Shown: one piece after another, positions 62,945 through 64,000 of the stretch
How positions within the stretch are numbered: position 1 is the stretch's first letter
Layout: every line of letters starts with the position of its first letter
Assembly (NCBI GenBank): GCA_964515905.1
Contig: CAZEWK010000089.1
Location: 1 to 64,000, forward strand
DNA from: GCA-2712985 sp964515905
Lineage (GTDB): Bacteria > Pseudomonadota > Alphaproteobacteria > UBA7887
Direction: 5' to 3'
DNA length: 64,000 nt
Translations under genes and position numbers: made by a program
Notes under the pieces: generated by a model
What the model was told of the DNA's origin: nothing
Database searches by the model: none
Seen by the model: the letters and a program-made list of their open reading frames with translations, nothing else

Positions 62945-64000
62945 ATGGTCAACTGGAAGAGATTTGCTGGGATTTGTGCCGCTTTAATAATCCTTAATGC
63001 GTCGCTGAGCTTCCACAATATTTGGCCAACACCCTGGATCTACTTGAGGCCTGAATTATCTGTTGAAGCAGCAATGGTAATACTTCTGATATGTACGTAT
63101 ACCAGTGCGTTTAAAAAATCTATGGGACAACGAATGCGACTTTGTTTGTTGATATTCGTTCTTATCCTTGTTCTTGGACGTTACCTCGACGTCACAACGC
63201 CTTCCCTCTTTGGAAGACCTCTTGATCTCTATTGGGACGCCCAACACGTACCTCGCATTGTCGCGATGATTTGTGACGGCAGAACCACCGCATTTATTTT
63301 TGGAATAGGGGCACTGCTATTGGCAGGTGCTGCTTGTATTGCTTACACCGCGTCATGCTCACTGCGCTTTCTTTGCCTATCCACAGAAACTAAAAGAGTC
63401 CGCATTGCATTGTCGTGCCTATCCCTTTTTATATTAGGACTTTACGCTGCAGGAATGGGCAATCGGAGCATTCAAACCGAACGATGGTTTTCTATTCCAG
63501 TAGGTTACATGTACATTGAACAGCTCAACACAATCTACGAGTCTTTGTACGACCATACCCCAGTTGAAATTGCCGCCCCTGCCCACATTAATTCGGACCT
63601 AGGTCGGCTACATGGTCGAGACATGTATCTGTTTTTCGTAGAATCGTACGGCTCGATAGTATTCGATGATGGTGAATTCATTCCACGCTTAAAACCAGCC
63701 ATAAAAACTCTGGACGAAAATATGGAAATATATGGATGGGTGGCCGCGACCGGGCTTTATGAAAGCCCGACTTTTGGCGGGGCTTCTTGGTTGGCACACG
63801 CAACTTTGATGACAGGGAATTGGACAAAAAGACAACAGGATTACAAAGCCCTGATGAGCAGCAAATTTCGTAGCTTAACAACATACTTCCAGGAGGCAGG
63901 ATATCGCACAGTAGCACTTATGCCTGGCTTAAAAACACTATGGCCCGAGGGAACATTTTACAAATATGATCAAATTTGGAATGCCAGCCAACTCAAATAT
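62945..64000 (+). CDS. Alkaline-phosphatase-superfamily (LtaS/sulfatase-like) membrane protein, partial
   Basis: From the ATG at 62945 the frame stays open to the window end (352 residues so far). About four or five N-terminal membrane spans are followed at about residue 230 by DMYLFFVESYGS, the first metal motif, and SPTFGGASWLAHATLMTG, holding the Thr nucleophile position. This is the layout of phosphoglycerol or phosphoethanolamine transferases of the LtaS/MdoB type. It follows YceI by 20 bases and may modify the lipid product of the CDP-alcohol enzyme. Confidence 0.82.
   Translation, partial: MVNWKRFAGICAALIILNASLSFHNIWPTPWIYLRPELSVEAAMVILLICTYTSAFKKSMGQRMRLCLLIFVLILVLGRYLDVTTPSLFGRPLDLYWDAQHVPRIVAMICDGRTTAFIFGIGALLLAGAACIAYTASCSLRFLCLSTETKRVRIALSCLSLFILGLYAAGMGNRSIQTERWFSIPVGYMYIEQLNTIYESLYDHTPVEIAAPAHINSDLGRLHGRDMYLFFVESYGSIVFDDGEFIPRLKPAIKTLDENMEIYGWVAATGLYESPTFGGASWLAHATLMTGNWTKRQQDYKALMSSKFRSLTTYFQEAGYRTVALMPGLKTLWPEGTFYKYDQIWNASQLKY

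Noticed and set aside
1..64000. Mobile elements, CRISPR arrays, tRNA or rRNA genes
   Set aside because: I looked for transposase-like proteins, regular short repeats with spacers, and cloverleaf or rRNA-like segments and found none I could support.

Overview
The window reads as a chromosomal segment of an alphaproteobacterium, probably a free-living aerobic (possibly marine) lineage. This rests on gene order and family content and cannot be proved from the sequence alone. The main support is a uvrC-pgsA-moaD-moaE neighbourhood (here with mobB and moeA inserted), a complete ccmA-to-ccmI cytochrome c maturation run, a short alphaproteobacterial-type psd next to pssA, and small proteins typical of the group. 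Gene density is high, and base composition looks moderate and even. I see no rRNA, tRNA, CRISPR array, phage or insertion sequence.

Layout. 1-5.9 kb: a broken edge gene, psd-pssA (phosphatidylethanolamine synthesis), a PhyH-type dioxygenase, a beta-lactamase-fold hydrolase and an M20 deacylase. 6.2-9.9 kb: a catabolic-looking set (SDR, enolase-superfamily dehydratase, amidase). 10-13.7 kb: NADH pyrophosphatase, an NTF2-like protein, an exported beta-propeller and a cupin. 14-16.6 kb: an SxtJ / DUF5989 / carbamoyltransferase cassette. 17-27 kb: mixed metabolic genes, including an acyl-CoA carboxyltransferase, FKBP, cold-shock protein, SbmA/BacA-like transporter, exported pentapeptide-repeat protein, MBL hydrolase and acyl-CoA ligase. 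27-34.1 kb: ccmABCDEFGHI on the minus strand. 34-42 kb: Fe-ADH, branched-chain aminotransferase, the molybdopterin genes moaE, moaD (interrupted by an in-frame TAG), moeA and mobB, then pgsA and uvrC. 42-55 kb: folB with a FolM-like reductase, uvrB, two divergent aminotransferases, two molybdoenzymes (a DMSO-reductase-type oxidoreductase and MsrP), HAD, a class IV aminotransferase, LysR and trxB.

56.3-64 kb is the most unusual part. A creatininase-family protein overlaps a RibD-C-terminal-type reductase. Facing them is a tight minus-strand run of a zinc-independent MDR dehydrogenase, a 6-pyruvoyl-tetrahydropterin-synthase homologue with altered catalytic and zinc residues, a GT4 glycosyltransferase and a SAM methyltransferase. 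Divergent from that run are a CDP-alcohol phosphatidyltransferase, a YceI protein and an alkaline-phosphatase-superfamily membrane enzyme cut by the window end. The first pair resembles the ArfB/ArfC steps of archaeal-type flavin synthesis. I infer a pathway for a modified, perhaps glycosylated or lipid-linked, pterin- or pyrimidine-derived compound. That product is a hypothesis.
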